A DNA stretch of 64,000 bases from Ensifer sp. WSM1721 (GTDB lineage: Bacteria > Pseudomonadota > Alphaproteobacteria > Rhizobiales > Rhizobiaceae): positions 1 to 64,000 of the forward strand of contig NZ_CP165783.1 in assembly GCF_000513895.2 (NCBI RefSeq), written 5' to 3'. A program made the position numbers and the translations under genes. This document shows positions 1 to 8,554 of the stretch, one piece after another. Below the pieces are notes generated by a model. The model worked only from the letters and a program-made list of their open reading frames with translations. It did no database searches and was not told the origin of the DNA. Within the stretch, counting starts at the first letter, position 1. Each line of letters begins with the position of its first letter.

Positions 1-1263
1 ATGGATATGACGGGATCGGTGGCGGAGACGGCAAGCGCAAGCGGCGCAGGATATCGCAGGCCCGCCGACGAGGCGATCGCGGCGGACGCGCGGGCGCTTT
101 CCGAACAGTTGAAGGCGATGCGCGACCGCCTGTTTGCGCCGACCGCGATGAAAACGCTCCGCAGCTTCACCTCCGGCGAGGCCGCCAAGCTGATCGGCGT
201 CTCCGACGGCTATCTGCGGCAATTGTCGCTCGCGGGCGAGGGGCCGCAGCCCGACACCGGCATCGGCGGGCGCCGCTCCTATTCGCTCTCCGACATCAAC
301 GCGTTGCGCCGCCATCTTGCCGAACAGGCGCTCGCCAAAGCCAATGGGATCAAGGCGCGCGGCTATCTGAAGTGGCGCGATCCGGCGAAGGGCGAGCACC
401 TGCAGGTGATCTCGGTCACCAATTTCAAGGGTGGCTCCGGCAAGACGACGTCTTCCGTCCACCTCGCGCAATATCTCGCTTTGACCGGTCATCGGGTGCT
501 GGCGGTAGATCTCGACCCGCAGGCCTCGCTTTCGGCGCTGTTCGGCTATCAGCCGGAGCTCGACCTGACGGGCAACGACACGCTCTACGGCGCGATCCGC
601 TACGACGCCGAGGCGCGGCCGCTGAAAGAGATCATCCGTAAGACCTATTTCGATGGGCTCGATCTGGTGCCCGGCAATCTCGAACTGCAGGAGTTCGAGC
701 ATACGACGCCGCAGGCCTTGAGCGCCCGCCAGAGCGGCTCCGATGCGGGGCCGCTCTTCTTCGCCCGCGTGCAGGCGACGCTCGCAAGTGTTGCCGACGA
801 CTATGACGTCGTCGTCATCGACTGCCCGCCGCAGCTCGGCTATCTGACGCTCTCGGCGCTCTGCGCCTCGACCTCGGTCATCGTCACCGTGCATCCGCAG
901 ATGCTCGACGTCGCCTCGATGAACCAGTTCCTCTACATGACCTCGGACCTCCTGAGCGTCGTTCGCGAGGCCGGCGGCGAGCTCAATTTCGATTTCCTGC
1001 GCTATCTCGTCACCCGCTTCGAGCCCAATGACGGGCCGCAGGCGCAGATCGTCGGCTTCATGCGCTCGCTCTTCGGCGATCGCGTGCTGACCTCTGCCAT
1101 GGTGAAGTCCACGGCGATTTCCGATGCGGGTCTCACTAAGCAGACGCTCTACGAGGTCGGCCGCGAGAACTTCACCCGCGCGACCTACGACCGGGCGATC
1201 GAGTCGCTCAACGCCGTCAACGGCGAGATCGAGGCTCTCATTCACGCGGCCTGGGGGCGCTAA
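1..1263 (+). CDS. repA: Plasmid partitioning ATPase RepA (ParA family)
   Basis: RepA is the ParA-type ATPase of repABC replicons. With RepB it moves plasmid copies apart, and it represses its own operon. The 420 residues match the usual length of about 400. An N-terminal helix-turn-helix part (about residues 55-105) precedes the deviant Walker A motif KGGSGKTT at about 143-150, and the later motif VVVIDCPPQLGY is the Walker B/switch region. The ATG is the first base of the window, so the promoter lies outside it. repB follows after 3 bases, as in true repABC operons. RepA identity is secure; which repC it serves is open, because none follows repB here. Confidence 0.96.
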   Translation: MDMTGSVAETASASGAGYRRPADEAIAADARALSEQLKAMRDRLFAPTAMKTLRSFTSGEAAKLIGVSDGYLRQLSLAGEGPQPDTGIGGRRSYSLSDINALRRHLAEQALAKANGIKARGYLKWRDPAKGEHLQVISVTNFKGGSGKTTSSVHLAQYLALTGHRVLAVDLDPQASLSALFGYQPELDLTGNDTLYGAIRYDAEARPLKEIIRKTYFDGLDLVPGNLELQEFEHTTPQALSARQSGSDAGPLFFARVQATLASVADDYDVVVIDCPPQLGYLTLSALCASTSVIVTVHPQMLDVASMNQFLYMTSDLLSVVREAGGELNFDFLRYLVTRFEPNDGPQAQIVGFMRSLFGDRVLTSAMVKSTAISDAGLTKQTLYEVGRENFTRATYDRAIESLNAVNGEIEALIHAAWGR

Positions 1264-1266
1264 GAC

Positions 1267-2319
1267 ATGGCGGGCAACAACCGGAAGAACGAATTGCGCG
1301 CGCTCTTCATGGGAGGCGCGCCTGCATCCGCCCCGCAAGCCTCGGCGGACCAGCCTGACGCGTTGACACCTGTCAACAACCAGCCCGCGCCGAACGCGCC
1401 CCGGGCCGCATCCGGCGCAGTCAAGGCCATGGGGCTTTCGCTCGGCAGCATCACGCGCGAGGCCGAGGAGGCGCGCGCGCTCCGAGAGGCGCTGACCCAG
1501 GGCGAGCGCGTTGTCTCGCTCGATCCCGCCCTTGTCGAGGCTTCCTTCGTCGAGGACCGGCTGACCGACGGGGAGGTCGACGATCCGGACTTCCTGGCGC
1601 TCGTCGAGAGCATTCGCGAAAACGGCCAGCAATCGCCGATCCTCGTCCGTCCGCACCCGGTGAAGCAGGGCCATTACCAGACCGCCTACGGCCATCGTCG
1701 CCTGAAAGCGGTGCGCCGGCTCGAACTCCAGGTAAAGGCGATCGTCCGGCCGCTGACGGACGACGAACTGGTACTCGCCCAGGGCAAGGAGAACGCCGAG
1801 CGGCGCAATCTTTCCTTCATCGAACGGGCGCTTTTTGCTTCCGCACTCGTCGCCCGCGGCTTCGACCGCAAGGTGATCGGCGATGCGCTCGCCGTGCAGA
1901 AGAGCGAATTGTCGCGCCTCCTGCAGGTGGCCGACAGCGTCCCGCATCATATAGCTCGCGCCATCGGTCCGGCGCCGAAGGCCGGCCGCGAGCGCTGGAT
2001 GGCGATCGGCACGCTGCTTGAAGGGGAGGAGGCGCGGGCGCAAGCCGAGGATGAGATTGCCTCGTCTCGCTTCCGCGCCGCCGAGACCGACCAGCGCTTT
2101 CAGCTCGTCTTCAACCGCCTGTCGCAGAACGATAAGCCGGAGCCGGAGAAGCCGGAGGAGCTGAAAGATGAGGCGGGGCGGGTGTTCGCGCGGCTGAGGC
2201 TCGACGGTAAAGCGCCCAAGATCGAGTTCCTGCCGGGTACCCACCCGGCTTTCCTCAAGGAAGCCGTGTCGATGCTGGCGAAGTGGTACGCCACCTTTGT
2301 GGCGAACCAAAAGTCGTAG
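1267..2319 (+). CDS. repB: Plasmid partitioning protein RepB (ParB family)
   Basis: RepB is the ParB-type centromere-binding protein of repABC plasmids. It binds parS and stimulates RepA. The 350-residue product has the ParB N-terminal fold (about residues 100-180, with GQQSPILVRPHP and the YGHRRLKA segment) and a helix-turn-helix around 205-226 (GDALAVQKSELSRLL). The gene starts 3 bases after repA, so the two are co-transcribed. The C-terminus (ending ATFVANQKS) differs clearly from the second RepB tail preserved at about 42.5-42.75 kb, so the two come from different repABC lineages. No repC and no antisense-RNA-bearing leader follow; a repeat mosaic and an oxidoreductase gene lie downstream instead. 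Confidence 0.95.
   Translation: MAGNNRKNELRALFMGGAPASAPQASADQPDALTPVNNQPAPNAPRAASGAVKAMGLSLGSITREAEEARALREALTQGERVVSLDPALVEASFVEDRLTDGEVDDPDFLALVESIRENGQQSPILVRPHPVKQGHYQTAYGHRRLKAVRRLELQVKAIVRPLTDDELVLAQGKENAERRNLSFIERALFASALVARGFDRKVIGDALAVQKSELSRLLQVADSVPHHIARAIGPAPKAGRERWMAIGTLLEGEEARAQAEDEIASSRFRAAETDQRFQLVFNRLSQNDKPEPEKPEELKDEAGRVFARLRLDGKAPKIEFLPGTHPAFLKEAVSMLAKWYATFVANQKS
1362..1377. promoter_or_regulatory. parS-like partition site inside repB
   Basis: The sequence GTTGACACCTGTCAAC is a 16-bp palindrome with only the two central bases unpaired. It follows the repABC centromere pattern GTT-N10-AAC and lies within the first 40 codons of repB. Position inside a rep gene is known for some repABC plasmids. 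Binding by this RepB is inferred. Confidence 0.7.
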
Positions 2320-2338
2320 CTGTCGCGGCATGTGATTT

Positions 2339-2505
2339 GCCCCTCACCCTACAGCGCCGTGCGTCCTTTCAGACGCACAAAGGACGCTGTAGGACTTTGA
2401 ATTGCTGCATGTTTTTGTCCTTAAATCGGGTACGATTTAAGGAAACATGCAGTAGCCCTCTCCCCGCACGCGGGGAGAAAGGTGGCGGGCAGGCCGGGTG
2501 AGGGG
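2339..2505. repeat. Mosaic of rhizobial palindromic intergenic repeats
   Basis: Three palindromes stand in a row between an outer inverted pair (CCCTCACCC at 2341-2349, GGGTGAGGG at 2496-2504). The first, 2349-2392, is a CTACAGCG/CGCTGTAG stem with inner TGCGTC/GACGCA. The second, about 2405-2452, has CTGCATGTTT/AAACATGCAG outside and CCTTAAATCG/CGATTTAAGG inside. The third, 2456-2476, is CTCCCCG-CACG-CGGGGAG. This matches the RIME and ABC-type mosaic elements common between rhizobial genes. It occupies the place where repC would normally follow repB. Confidence 0.8.
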
Positions 2506-2536
2506 GAAGTACGGGCGGAAAACCGCCCGACACCTT

Positions 2537-3700
2537 TTACTCGTAATCGACCCAAATCCCACCCTGGTCCGCCGAGCGAACACAAGTCTCAACCCAGCGG
2601 ACACCTTCGAGGCCCGCATCGATGCCTGGAAAGCAGAGGTTCTCGATGCCTTCCGGCGCGAGCCCGCGGTTGCCGTTGATCGCGAGAGCGAAGCGACGGT
2701 AGAGATTGGCCCAGGCCTCGAACAGGCCCTCCGGGTGGCCGCCGCCGATGCGGTCGTCGAGGCGGGCTTCCGGGTAGAGATAATCCATGCCGCGTTCGAG
2801 GATGCGAACCGGCTCCCCCTGGATCTCATAGGAGAGCTGGTTCGGCCGCTCGTCCCACCACTCGATGCTCGCTTTCGAGCCGACGATGCGGACCTTCTGG
2901 CCGTGCATCGAGCCGGCATTGACGGCGCTCGACCAGACATTGGCGACGGCGCCGTTGTCGTATTCCATCAGCGTGATTGCATTGTCCTCGAGCGGCGCGC
3001 GGCTCTTGACGAAGCTCTGGCGCACGCACATCAGCCGCTTGATCTTCAGATGCGGCAGGATGACTTCGGAAATATAGATCGGGTGCGTGCCGACGTCGCC
3101 GAGCACATAACTTGGGCCGGCGAATTTCGGGTCGACACGCCAGCGCGTGGACGGGTTCTGCTCCTCGACCGGGGCACTGTGGAAGCCGTGGGCGAATTGC
3201 AGATTGACGATGCGGATTTCGCCGACATCGCCGTTCTTCACCATGGCGCGCGCCTGTTCGATCATCTGGTGGCCAGCATAGCCATAGGTGACGCCGACGA
3301 TGAGGCCGCGTGCTTCGGCAAGCGCTTTCAGCTCCTTCGCCTCAGTGACGGTGAAGCAGAGCGGCTTTTCGCAGACGACGTGGAGGCCATGCTCGAGGGC
3401 GGCCTTGCAGATGGTGAAATGGGTGTTGTTGGGCGTGGCGATGGAAACCGCCTTAATGCCGTCTGGCCGCTTCGCTTCCTCGGTGAACATGGTCCGGTAA
3501 TCCGGATAGCTGCGCGCCTCGCCGAGCCCCAGATCGACGCCGAAGGCGCGGCCGCGTTCAGGGTCGAGATCGAAAGCGCCGGCAGCGAGCTCGAAAGTCT
3601 CGTCTCGAAGCGCAGCGGAGCGATGGATGTAGCCGATCTGGCTGCCGCGTCCGCCCCCGACCATGCCCCAGCGGATCGGCTTTCTCTTCTTCTCTGACAT
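2537..3700 (-). CDS. Gfo/Idh/MocA family NAD(P)-dependent oxidoreductase
   Basis: This 387-residue protein is a sugar or inositol-type dehydrogenase. The N-terminal Rossmann segment starts with RWGMVGGGRGSQIGYIHR, and the family motif EKPLCFTVTEAKEL (about residues 110-125) carries the conserved EKP whose lysine contacts substrate. The C-terminal half is the usual alpha/beta domain. It is the last gene of a leftward unit with two TIM-barrel isomerases, the standard arrangement of an inositol or rare-sugar catabolic module. The substrate cannot be told from sequence. The start ATG is chosen for its match to the family N-terminus. Confidence 0.92.
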   Translation of the reverse strand: MSEKKRKPIRWGMVGGGRGSQIGYIHRSAALRDETFELAAGAFDLDPERGRAFGVDLGLGEARSYPDYRTMFTEEAKRPDGIKAVSIATPNNTHFTICKAALEHGLHVVCEKPLCFTVTEAKELKALAEARGLIVGVTYGYAGHQMIEQARAMVKNGDVGEIRIVNLQFAHGFHSAPVEEQNPSTRWRVDPKFAGPSYVLGDVGTHPIYISEVILPHLKIKRLMCVRQSFVKSRAPLEDNAITLMEYDNGAVANVWSSAVNAGSMHGQKVRIVGSKASIEWWDERPNQLSYEIQGEPVRILERGMDYLYPEARLDDRIGGGHPEGLFEAWANLYRRFALAINGNRGLAPEGIENLCFPGIDAGLEGVRWVETCVRSADQGGIWVDYE

Positions 3701-3724
3701 TGTGGTGTTCCTGAGTTCCGCGAT

Positions 3725-4648
3725 CTAAAAACCAGCCGAGCGCAGATAGTCGCGGCTTTCCTTCACGTCCGCGAGACTGCCGGCGACGCTTAGAGGATCG
3801 CGCTCCTGCTCGACCGTGATGAAGCCGTGATAGCCGATTTCCTCGAGTGCTCGCTTAACCGCCGGATAGTCGATGACGCCGCGGCCGATCGGGCACATCA
3901 CGCCTTGAGCGCAGGCCTCGAAGAAGCGAATCCTCTCGCCGAGCACGCGGCGGAAGACCTTTTCGTCGATATCCTTGAAGTGCACGTAGTCGAGCCGGTC
4001 GGCATATTTCCGGAGCGTGTCGATCGGGTCCATGCCGGCGTAGTAGGTGTGGCCCGTGTCGATGCAGAAGCCCGCGACTTCCGCCGGCACGTCCCTTGCG
4101 ATCCGCTCGATCTCATCGGCGAACTCGATATAGCCGCCGGCATGCGGATGTATGACGGCGCGTACGCCATATTTGCTCGTCGCAAGCTCGGCGATGGCCT
4201 TGATGTTGGCGGCCATGCCGCGCCACTCTTCGTCCGAGAGCCGAGGTGCTCTGTCGGAGTGGCTAGCGGCAAAATCGCGCTCGTCGTGGCCCCAGTCCAT
4301 CACCGTCAGATACGGTGTCTTGAAGCGCTGGCCGGGCACTTGCTCGGGCTGCGGCAGTTTGGTCGTAACGGCGCAGATTTCGTCGGTCTTGCGGAGAAGA
4401 TTCTCGCGATTCTCCGGCGAGACGAGGTCGTCGAAGATCGTGCCGGCGACGATGAAGAGCTTGCGCTCCTGCAGCGCCTTGGCGACGCGTTCGGAATCGA
4501 GCGGCACATAGCCATAGGGGCCGAGTTCCAGGCCACCATAGCCGGCGGCGCCCGCCTCGTCGAAGACCCGCTCCCAGGCGGGCAGGTTCGGGTTCTTGAC
4601 GTCATCCACGCCCCAGCAGCATGGGGCCGTCGTAATTGTGATTGTCAC
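3725..4648 (-). CDS. Sugar phosphate isomerase/epimerase, IolE-like TIM barrel
   Basis: The 307-residue protein belongs to the AP endonuclease-2-like TIM-barrel family, which includes inosose dehydratase IolE and many sugar epimerases. Metal-site residues appear in the segments VIHPHAGGYIEF, GFCIDTGHTYYAG and YVHFKDID. It opens with CCWGVDDVKNPNLPAWERV, similar to IolE-type proteins. It lies in the middle of the leftward module, 24 bases upstream of the dehydrogenase gene. Inosose or a related keto-sugar is a plausible substrate, but the rest of an iol operon is not here, so this stays a family-level call. Confidence 0.88.
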   Translation of the reverse strand: MTITITTAPCCWGVDDVKNPNLPAWERVFDEAGAAGYGGLELGPYGYVPLDSERVAKALQERKLFIVAGTIFDDLVSPENRENLLRKTDEICAVTTKLPQPEQVPGQRFKTPYLTVMDWGHDERDFAASHSDRAPRLSDEEWRGMAANIKAIAELATSKYGVRAVIHPHAGGYIEFADEIERIARDVPAEVAGFCIDTGHTYYAGMDPIDTLRKYADRLDYVHFKDIDEKVFRRVLGERIRFFEACAQGVMCPIGRGVIDYPAVKRALEEIGYHGFITVEQERDPLSVAGSLADVKESRDYLRSAGF

Positions 4649-4678
4649 GGGTGTTGTCCTAATTGCGTAAGGCGCAGC

Positions 4679-5593
4679 TTACGCGCGTTTTGCCGGCCAG
4701 TATTTGTCAACGTATCTCTGGATTTCCGAGCGCATGAAGCGGCCGGACTCGTCGGCGCGATCCTCCCAGCCGAAGACGCAGGCCGTGACGATGCCGTCGA
4801 AGCCGACTTCGGCAAGCGAGGAGAAGAAGACGTCCCAGTTGATCTCGCCCTGGTACATGTCCATGTGCTGGTGGATCGTCACCTTGGCGCCCGGCGGATT
4901 GATGATGTAGCGCAGGCCGGACGACGCCTTGTGGTTATAGGTGTCGGCCACATGGACATGGGCGATCAGCGGGCCGGCATCGCGGATCATCTTCGCCATG
5001 TCGTCGCCGAAATAGAAGGTATGCGGCGCGCAATAGAGAAACTTGACGTTCTTCGAGCCGATCGTCTTCAGCATGTCGATCGCCGGATGCAGCGTCTCGC
5101 ACCAGTCCTCGGGATGTGGCTCCATGTTGAGCGTCACGCCTTCCTTTTCGAAGACCGGCACGAGTTCTTCCATCGAGCGCCACCAGGCTGCCTCGCTGTG
5201 CTCGTGGGTGTGCATGCCGCCGCAGCAGTTGGAGCGGTGGCTGCGGTCGGGCGAGGGGCCACGGCCGAATTCCGAATTCATCGTGTCGCAGCCCATCTCA
5301 ACGGCGATCTGGATTGCTTCCTTCCAGTAGCGGACGGCGGCCTGGCGCTCGTCCTCGTGCGGGCTCGCCCAGCGGTACATCGGCAGGATCGAGGCGAGCT
5401 GAACCCCATAGTCCTTCAGCGCCGACTTGAACTCGGCGATCCTCTCCTTGTGCGCGCGCGGTCGCGCCCACCAGGGCAGGAAATCGTCGCGCGGCGAAAG
5501 CTCGATATAGTCGTAGCCGAGCTCCGCCGCCTTCCGACACAGATCGCGGAGGCTGAGATGGCGATGCATATAGGGGTCGAGTGCGATCTTCAT
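4679..5593 (-). CDS. Sugar phosphate isomerase/epimerase, TIM barrel
   Basis: This is a second, divergent member of the xylose isomerase-like TIM-barrel family (304 residues). Likely metal ligands lie in NSEFGRGPSPD, LNMEPHPEDW, CAPHTFYFGDD and HVHVADTYNHK. It is the first gene of the leftward operon, with a strong AGGAGG-type ribosome site just before the ATG at 5593. Its promoter must lie in the 190-bp gap shared with the divergent LacI gene, which contains a perfect palindrome. Epimerase plus isomerase plus Gfo/Idh dehydrogenase suggests stepwise oxidation and epimerisation of a polyol or uncommon sugar. No dedicated transporter is adjacent. Confidence 0.88.
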   Translation of the reverse strand: MKIALDPYMHRHLSLRDLCRKAAELGYDYIELSPRDDFLPWWARPRAHKERIAEFKSALKDYGVQLASILPMYRWASPHEDERQAAVRYWKEAIQIAVEMGCDTMNSEFGRGPSPDRSHRSNCCGGMHTHEHSEAAWWRSMEELVPVFEKEGVTLNMEPHPEDWCETLHPAIDMLKTIGSKNVKFLYCAPHTFYFGDDMAKMIRDAGPLIAHVHVADTYNHKASSGLRYIINPPGAKVTIHQHMDMYQGEINWDVFFSSLAEVGFDGIVTACVFGWEDRADESGRFMRSEIQRYVDKYWPAKRA

Positions 5594-5720
5594 GAGTGCT
5601 CCTCCTTGCCGCCGACCCGCTTTTCGCTCTCAAGCGGGCGGTCCTTGTTCGCGCCGTTCCGGTTTTCCCCCGAGACGAGGCACAGGATAGCGCTGGGCAG
5701 CGCGGCGCTCTAAGTCTTCC

Positions 5721-5738
5721 TTGATCAAATTTGATCAA
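5721..5738. promoter_or_regulatory. Perfect 18-bp palindromic operator, LacI type
   Basis: TTGATCAAATTTGATCAA is a perfect palindrome in the divergent gap between the isomerase operon and the LacI gene, 46 bases before the LacI start. Length and symmetry suit a LacI-family dimer. That the adjacent regulator binds it is inferred. Confidence 0.75.
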
Positions 5739-5784
5739 TCACAGATGCTGGCTGCGAAATGGCGGTTTCGCGGGAGGGCTGTGC

Positions 5785-6786
5785 GTGGTCAAAGTGACCT
5801 TGAAGGATGTCGCGAAAGAAGCCGGCGTCGGCACCGCGACCGTCGAGCGCGTCGTCAACGGTCGCGGCGGCGTGCGCCCGGAAACGGTCGAGAAGGTCTT
5901 TCTGGCAGTCAGGAAGCTCGACTATCGGCACAGGATGCCGGAAGCGCATCGGGGGCTGATCAGGATCGAGGTCATCCTGGTTCGGCCCGAAACGAGCTTC
6001 TACTCGCGCCTGAACCACGCCTTCGAGCGGATCGCCGCCCTGCTCGACAAGAGCATCGTCGTCCACCGCACCTTCGCGCGCGAGAACGATCCGGTTGAGT
6101 TCGCCCATTACATCGCCAATCCGGCGGTCCGGCGCTCCGCATTGATCGTCGTGGCGCCGGACCATCCGGATGTGGTGGCGAGCCTGAGAATAGTCGCAAG
6201 CCACGGCACGCCGGTCGTGCAGATCATGACGCGTCCCGCCCCGGAACTCGCCTATATCGGCATCGACAACTATGCCGCCGGCCGGACTGCCGCCTATTAC
6301 ATGTCGCGCATGCAAAGGGATCGGCCGGGCACCTTTGTCGCGCTTTGCCACAGCGGCGCCTATGAGAACCACAAGGAACGGATCCGCGGCTTCTCGGACT
6401 ACCTCGCCGGGCACGATGGCGATCATCTCTTCAGCCAAGTGATGTTCGACTATGACGACGACATCAACTCGATGGAGCTCCTGCGCGACGCACTTCGGGA
6501 TGACCCCGCGGTCATCGGCCTTTACACTGCCGGCGGCGACAACCGGTCGGTTGCCTCCGTCCTGAAAGACCACGCGCAGCGTTGGGTCTTCTGGGTTGGT
6601 CACGAGCTTTCCGAGCAGTCTCGCAATGCTCTCCGGGAGGGCGTCATGTCGATCGTGCTCGATCAGGCGCCGGAGATCCAGGCGCGCCGGTCGATCGACC
6701 TGACGCTTAAGCCCCTTGGTCTCATTGAACTCGAGGTAAGCCCCGAGCCGGTGCGCTTCCTGACGATCACGCCGGAGAATCTCTGA
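5785..6786 (+). CDS. LacI family transcriptional regulator
   Basis: The product carries the LacI helix-turn-helix at its very N-terminus (VTLKDVAKEAGVGTATVERVVNGRGG), followed by a periplasmic-binding-protein-like sensor domain (about residues 60-330). The GTG at 5785 is preferred over the ATG at 5731 because GGGAGG lies 8 bases upstream and the protein then begins at the DNA-binding helix; the ATG would lie inside the palindromic operator. The gene is divergent from the isomerase/dehydrogenase operon, so it most likely represses that operon and itself until a sugar-like inducer binds. One oddity: the recognition helix reads TATVERV rather than the usual TVSRV. Confidence 0.92.
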   Translation: MVKVTLKDVAKEAGVGTATVERVVNGRGGVRPETVEKVFLAVRKLDYRHRMPEAHRGLIRIEVILVRPETSFYSRLNHAFERIAALLDKSIVVHRTFARENDPVEFAHYIANPAVRRSALIVVAPDHPDVVASLRIVASHGTPVVQIMTRPAPELAYIGIDNYAAGRTAAYYMSRMQRDRPGTFVALCHSGAYENHKERIRGFSDYLAGHDGDHLFSQVMFDYDDDINSMELLRDALRDDPAVIGLYTAGGDNRSVASVLKDHAQRWVFWVGHELSEQSRNALREGVMSIVLDQAPEIQARRSIDLTLKPLGLIELEVSPEPVRFLTITPENL

Positions 6787-6804
6787 GCTGGCCGCGCGAC
6801 GAAG

Positions 6805-7959
6805 TCACGCCTCCACCGGCTGCGCTTTTCTCCTGTCGATCAGACGCTTGGCAAGCCTCTGCCCAGGCTTTTCGACTGCGAAAAAAGTCGCGCAGGCAGC
6901 CATGTAGACCAAGGGTACGAGAATTGCGGTGACCACGGCGAAGCGTGCAGGCGGGGTCATCATGTCACCGAAAGCGCTAATGAAATAGGCGGCAAGCGGC
7001 TGCAGGAAGATGAGATGCCAGAGATAGGCTCCGAATGATAGTTCCCCCAGCCAATGAACGAATCGATTGCCGAGCGCGGAGGATAGAGCACTCAGTCCGC
7101 CACCCAGTGCGTCGCCGAAGAAGCGATGATGGAGCAGGGCGAAGAAGACGGCGACAAGCATCACCCGCATCAGCATCTTCATCGCCGTCACGTCGCCGCC
7201 GATCGGCAGAAGAACAAGCGCCAGGGCGGCTGCGCCGTAGAGGAAAGCCTTCGATCTCTCCGCCTCCAGGCCGAGCGCCAACAGCATTCCGCAAAGGAAA
7301 ATGTGCATCTTCAGCGGCAGGAAGGCCGGCATCGGAAAGCGTATCCCCAACAGCCCGGCCGTCGCGACGATCGCGCTGGCGATAACGGATGTGACGAGCG
7401 CACCCTTAAGCCGGCCGCTTCTCTTGAACAGAAGCATGACGAAGGGAAAGGCCGCATAGAACTGCATTTCGAGGCCTATGCTCCAGTCCGGCAGCGGAGT
7501 CCGGTAGGCATAGTCGGGCGAGAGGCCGAAAAGAAAGCTCAAATGCATCAGCCCGTTCGTCAGTCCGTTGTCGAGGTAGCGTGCGGGCGATTGCGGCGTT
7601 CTATCGAGGAAGGTGTCGATCACCATTCGCGATTCGAACAGCCATGGGCCGAGCATGAAGGCGACGGCCAGAAGAAGGTAGTAGAGCGGCGCGATCCTGA
7701 GAAATCGCCGGATCCAGAAGTTGCGCCAGGTCGAGGTCAGTTCCCAAGGTTCCTGGGCGGCGCGCAGCCGATAGTGGAACACCATCAGGAAGCCGGAAAG
7801 CATGATGAAAAGATCGACACCGAGATCAGGTTCCGACAACACCGGCAGCCGCCAGCCCGTCAGCAACAGAGCATGACCGATCATCACCCAGAGGGATGCC
7901 AGGCCTCGAAGCCCATCCAAACAATCGATCCGGCTTCCGCGGGAAGTGTGCTCAGCCAT
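6805..7959 (-). CDS. Acyltransferase family 3 membrane protein (OafA/ExoZ-like)
   Basis: This integral membrane acyltransferase of about 384 residues likely O-acetylates a surface polysaccharide or lipid. It starts with the family signature RIDCLDGLRGLASLWVMIGH, where the arginine and following histidine are conserved. About ten hydrophobic segments follow, with the typical segment FWIRRFLRIAPLYYLLL near residue 105. The ATG at 7959 has AAGGAG 9 bases upstream and is preferred over the in-frame TTG at 7965. The gene converges on the LacI gene with 18 bases between. No exopolysaccharide genes are adjacent, so the acceptor is unknown. Confidence 0.9.
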   Translation of the reverse strand: MAEHTSRGSRIDCLDGLRGLASLWVMIGHALLLTGWRLPVLSEPDLGVDLFIMLSGFLMVFHYRLRAAQEPWELTSTWRNFWIRRFLRIAPLYYLLLAVAFMLGPWLFESRMVIDTFLDRTPQSPARYLDNGLTNGLMHLSFLFGLSPDYAYRTPLPDWSIGLEMQFYAAFPFVMLLFKRSGRLKGALVTSVIASAIVATAGLLGIRFPMPAFLPLKMHIFLCGMLLALGLEAERSKAFLYGAAALALVLLPIGGDVTAMKMLMRVMLVAVFFALLHHRFFGDALGGGLSALSSALGNRFVHWLGELSFGAYLWHLIFLQPLAAYFISAFGDMMTPPARFAVVTAILVPLVYMAACATFFAVEKPGQRLAKRLIDRRKAQPVEA

Positions 7960-8554
7960 AAGCAATCACTCCTTGTTAGCAGCCAAGGGTGACTGCCTTC
8001 GTGTTATGTTGCGATGCACAAGGGACCGCCTTAGAGGCTGACTAAGGCGAGAGTAAGTAACCTGCGGCACGTGGAAACGCGAGGCTGGTGGAACCGGCTG
8101 GATCCGCGGGCGTGGAGCGGCTGCAGCGAGGGGCTTAGGCCAGGATGATTACCGAGCCTCCGGCGCGACTTCAAAAATGCGCTCAGGCGCGGCTCGCCCG
8201 CCCGTCCAAGCTGAAGGCACCGATCACGCCAGAGAATGTTTGAGGGGCGGTGCGATCGACAAGGGCGCCGGTCGGGGATTCAATCTGCGGACCGATCAGC
8301 GGCTCGCCTAACCAGCAGCCTTGGCGCGCGAAGGGAGCGACGTCCGTCGACCCTCTTACAATTGTAGATTACGTCACAACCAGTGCTTGCGAGGTCGAAA
8401 ACAGGAGAGTATCCGTCAACTTGGATCTAGCACCGCAGAGCGGGACAGGAACCGAGTACGAGTGCAAGCGAGAACGATTGTGCGGCCTCGCACCACCAGA
8501 ATAAGAGCCACGCAACTTTCGCAACAGCCTTTTCACGATTGCCAAGGGAAATCC
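7960..8554. other. Intergenic stretch without recognisable gene
   Basis: This 595-bp gap separates the leftward acyltransferase gene from the rightward secreted-protein gene. Short open frames are present but none has a ribosome site with protein-like composition, and I found no strong palindrome. The divergent promoters must lie here. Confidence 0.5.

Noticed and set aside
3827..5713. 628-codon plus-strand frame
   Set aside because: Antisense to two TIM-barrel genes and without family resemblance.
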